Shown: piece after piece, positions 12,996-14,322 of the stretch
Position numbering within the stretch: the stretch's first letter is position 1
Layout of the letters: every line of letters begins with the position of its first letter
Assembly (NCBI GenBank): GCA_937983305.1
Contig: CALKAJ010000252.1
Span: 1 to 14,322, forward strand
DNA: 14,322 nt
Direction of reading: 5' to 3'
DNA from: an uncultured Ignavibacteriota bacterium
GTDB lineage: Bacteria; Bacteroidota; Ignavibacteria; Tepidaquicellales; Tepidaquicellaceae
Position numbers and translations under genes: made by a program
The notes under the pieces: model-generated
The model's database searches: none
Told to the model about the DNA's origin: nothing
What the model saw: the letters and a program-made list of their open reading frames with translations, nothing else

Positions 12996-14322
12996 TATAA
13001 TATTACTTTAATTCTTGCATCAAGTATGATACACGATTTTCGTTCAGGTTTTAAAACAAAAGGATTTAAATCAATTTCATCAAACTCAGGAAAATCTTTT
13101 ACAAGTTGTGAGAGTCTTAATATATTCTCTTCGATAAATTTTATATCAACAGACTTAGCACCTCTTACACCCTCGAGAATTTTATAGCTCTTGATAGATT
13201 TTACAAGCTCAGCTGCTTCGATGTCGGTAATATGAAGAGATTTGAACTTAACATCCTTAAACACTTCAACAAGCACTCCGCCAAGTCCAAACATAATTAA
13301 ATGACCTGCTCCCGGATCTTTTGTTACTCCAAATATTGTTTCAATACCTCCCTTTACAAAAGGTTGAATTATAAATCCTTCAAGCTCTCCGTCAAGTCCT
13401 TTTTCTTTCAGGTTTCCAATGACTCTGCTCTCAGCCTGGATAAGGTCATCAACATCTTCAATGTTTAATACAACTCCCCCTACATCGGATTTATGAACAA
13501 GTTTTTTTCCTGCTGCCTTTATTACGACAGGGAAACCAATTTCCTCAGCCATATCTACCGACTCCTGTGCATTTCGGGCAAGACGTGATTTAATTATTGG
13601 AAGTCCGTATGCCTCAAGTATTTCACAAACTTCATCAAAGTTTAAATAAAACTCGCCTTTCTTAGTTTGGCTCTTCAGGATTTTTCTAACCTTATTTTTA
13701 TTTACTTCAAAATCAACAAACTTACCGGTACTTTTTTCACGATATAATTTATATTTATACATAAGACCAATGCATCTTGCAGCTGATTCGGAACTGCTGT
13801 AAACAGGTGGATGAGACGGATCAACCTTTGTTAGTTGTGGTATATTTTCGTCCTGCGACATTAAGACAAGCAGCGAGGTTTTTTCCAAAGTTTTTGTACC
13901 TGCTGAAATTGCTTTTGCAATTTCAAGTGTATCAAGCATTAAGGGAGGTCCTAAAATTATTATTAAGGAATCTATATTTTTATCCTTTAGCATAATTTCA
14001 GTTGCTTCTTTATACATCTCCGGTGTTGCAGGCGGAAGCAAATCCACGGGATTATTAAATGATGCCTCTTCTGGTGCAAATTTCTTTAAAGCATTAATTG
14101 TCTTAGGTTCAAGTGCAGGGAGAACAAGTCCGTATTTATCAGCTTCATCAGCAGTTAAAATTGCAGGACCACCGGCATTTGTTAATATCCCGAGTCTGTT
14201 TCCTTTCGGAAGATTTGCCTTGTCAAATGCTTTTGCAAGGTCAAACATATCTTCTACGGAATCAACTCTGATTACACCTGCCTGTTCCAGAATTGTTGAT
14301 GCAACAGAATCAGCGCTCGCAA
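12995..14322 (-). CDS. ADP-forming acetate/acyl-CoA synthetase, 3' part (runs off right edge)
   Basis: Converts acyl-CoA, ADP and phosphate to the acid, ATP and CoA (or the reverse), yielding ATP by substrate-level phosphorylation; cytoplasmic. The frame stays open to the right edge, and residues upstream of ATG 14248 (QAGVIRVDSVED) continue the conserved family sequence, so that ATG is internal. The 441-residue fragment holds the end of the CoA-binding/ligase part (TNAGGPAI, NNPVDL) and then an ATP-grasp domain (about residues 220-441). The latter has the conserved His motif HKSDVGGV (His codon at 13495-13493), GLGGVLVEVFKD and EIDLNPF. This is the fused alpha-beta layout. The alpha-subunit catalytic His (SHTG motif) should lie just outside the window. 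No acetyltransferase domain follows the ATP-grasp part, which argues against a Pat-type lysine acetyltransferase with C-terminal GNAT. Substrate may be acetate or a branched or aryl acid. Confidence 0.93.
   Translation of the reverse strand, partial: ASADSVASTILEQAGVIRVDSVEDMFDLAKAFDKANLPKGNRLGILTNAGGPAILTADEADKYGLVLPALEPKTINALKKFAPEEASFNNPVDLLPPATPEMYKEATEIMLKDKNIDSLIIILGPPLMLDTLEIAKAISAGTKTLEKTSLLVLMSQDENIPQLTKVDPSHPPVYSSSESAARCIGLMYKYKLYREKSTGKFVDFEVNKNKVRKILKSQTKKGEFYLNFDEVCEILEAYGLPIIKSRLARNAQESVDMAEEIGFPVVIKAAGKKLVHKSDVGGVVLNIEDVDDLIQAESRVIGNLKEKGLDGELEGFIIQPFVKGGIETIFGVTKDPGAGHLIMFGLGGVLVEVFKDVKFKSLHITDIEAAELVKSIKSYKILEGVRGAKSVDIKFIEENILRLSQLVKDFPEFDEIDLNPFVLKPERKSCIILDARIKVIL

Noticed and set aside
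14246..14248. ATG at 14248 as the start of the acyl-CoA synthetase
   Set aside because: Upstream codons to the right edge continue the conserved family sequence without a stop.
1..14322. Mobile element, CRISPR array, phage gene, toxin-antitoxin pair or defence system
   Set aside because: No transposase, integrase, repeat-spacer array or defence domain is seen, and the gaps are too short to hide one.

Overview
The window is a compact, AT-rich bacterial chromosome segment. It holds 14 protein genes in four strand blocks, with almost no non-coding DNA; the longest gap is 114 bp. I see no RNA gene, insertion sequence, CRISPR array, phage gene or attachment site. The low G+C, scarce Shine-Dalgarno sites and the pairing of a receiver-less sigma-54 activator with an LptE lipoprotein suggest the Bacteroidota/Chlorobiota group, possibly an Ignavibacteria-like lineage. 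That placement is inference; I have no marker gene that settles it.

Layout. Block 1 (+, 1-5285): the 3' part of metG (methionyl-tRNA synthetase), folP (dihydropteroate synthase), copA (Cu+ P-type ATPase), a small lipoprotein with a heavy-metal-associated (HMA) domain, and a SAM-dependent methyltransferase. The junctions are 3 bp, -1 bp, 9 bp and -4 bp, so this reads as one operon. Block 2 (-, 8561-5282): a GT-C type membrane glycosyltransferase, an NAD-dependent sugar epimerase and a polyprenyl-phosphate-type GT2 glycosyltransferase, spaced 4 and 3 bp. Its last gene ends tail to tail with the methyltransferase, and the two stop codons share the sequence TTAA. Block 3 (+, 8682-12559): a sigma-54 dependent AAA+ activator, lptE, a processive membrane GT2 synthase and a TPR-like protein, again overlapping or 1-3 bp apart. 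Block 4 (-, 14322-12573): the 3' part of an ADP-forming acyl-CoA synthetase, overlapping queD by 1 bp. Blocks 2 and 3 diverge from the 114-bp gap at 8562-8675, which has 16 G/C bases.

How it may work together. The copA and HMA lipoprotein pair looks like a copper efflux and periplasmic copper-binding module. The three-gene minus-strand block has the enzymes expected for making a sugar nucleotide, loading it on a lipid carrier and transferring it outside the membrane; the methyltransferase next to it may act on the same glycan. Block 3 couples an outer-membrane lipopolysaccharide assembly lipoprotein with a polysaccharide synthase, so the middle of the window is largely about the cell envelope. 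The rest is housekeeping: translation, folate, queuosine and acetate/acyl-CoA energy metabolism.

No clearly new system stands out. The points most worth checking are a DHPS with Leu where E. coli has Phe28 (a known sulfonamide-resistance position), a CopA with Asp at a predicted membrane copper-ligand Ser, the extracytoplasmic HMA partner of CopA, and the envelope-glycan cassette around the divergent promoter. Several starts had to be moved: TTG is the supported start for three genes, and lptE begins inside the regulator gene.
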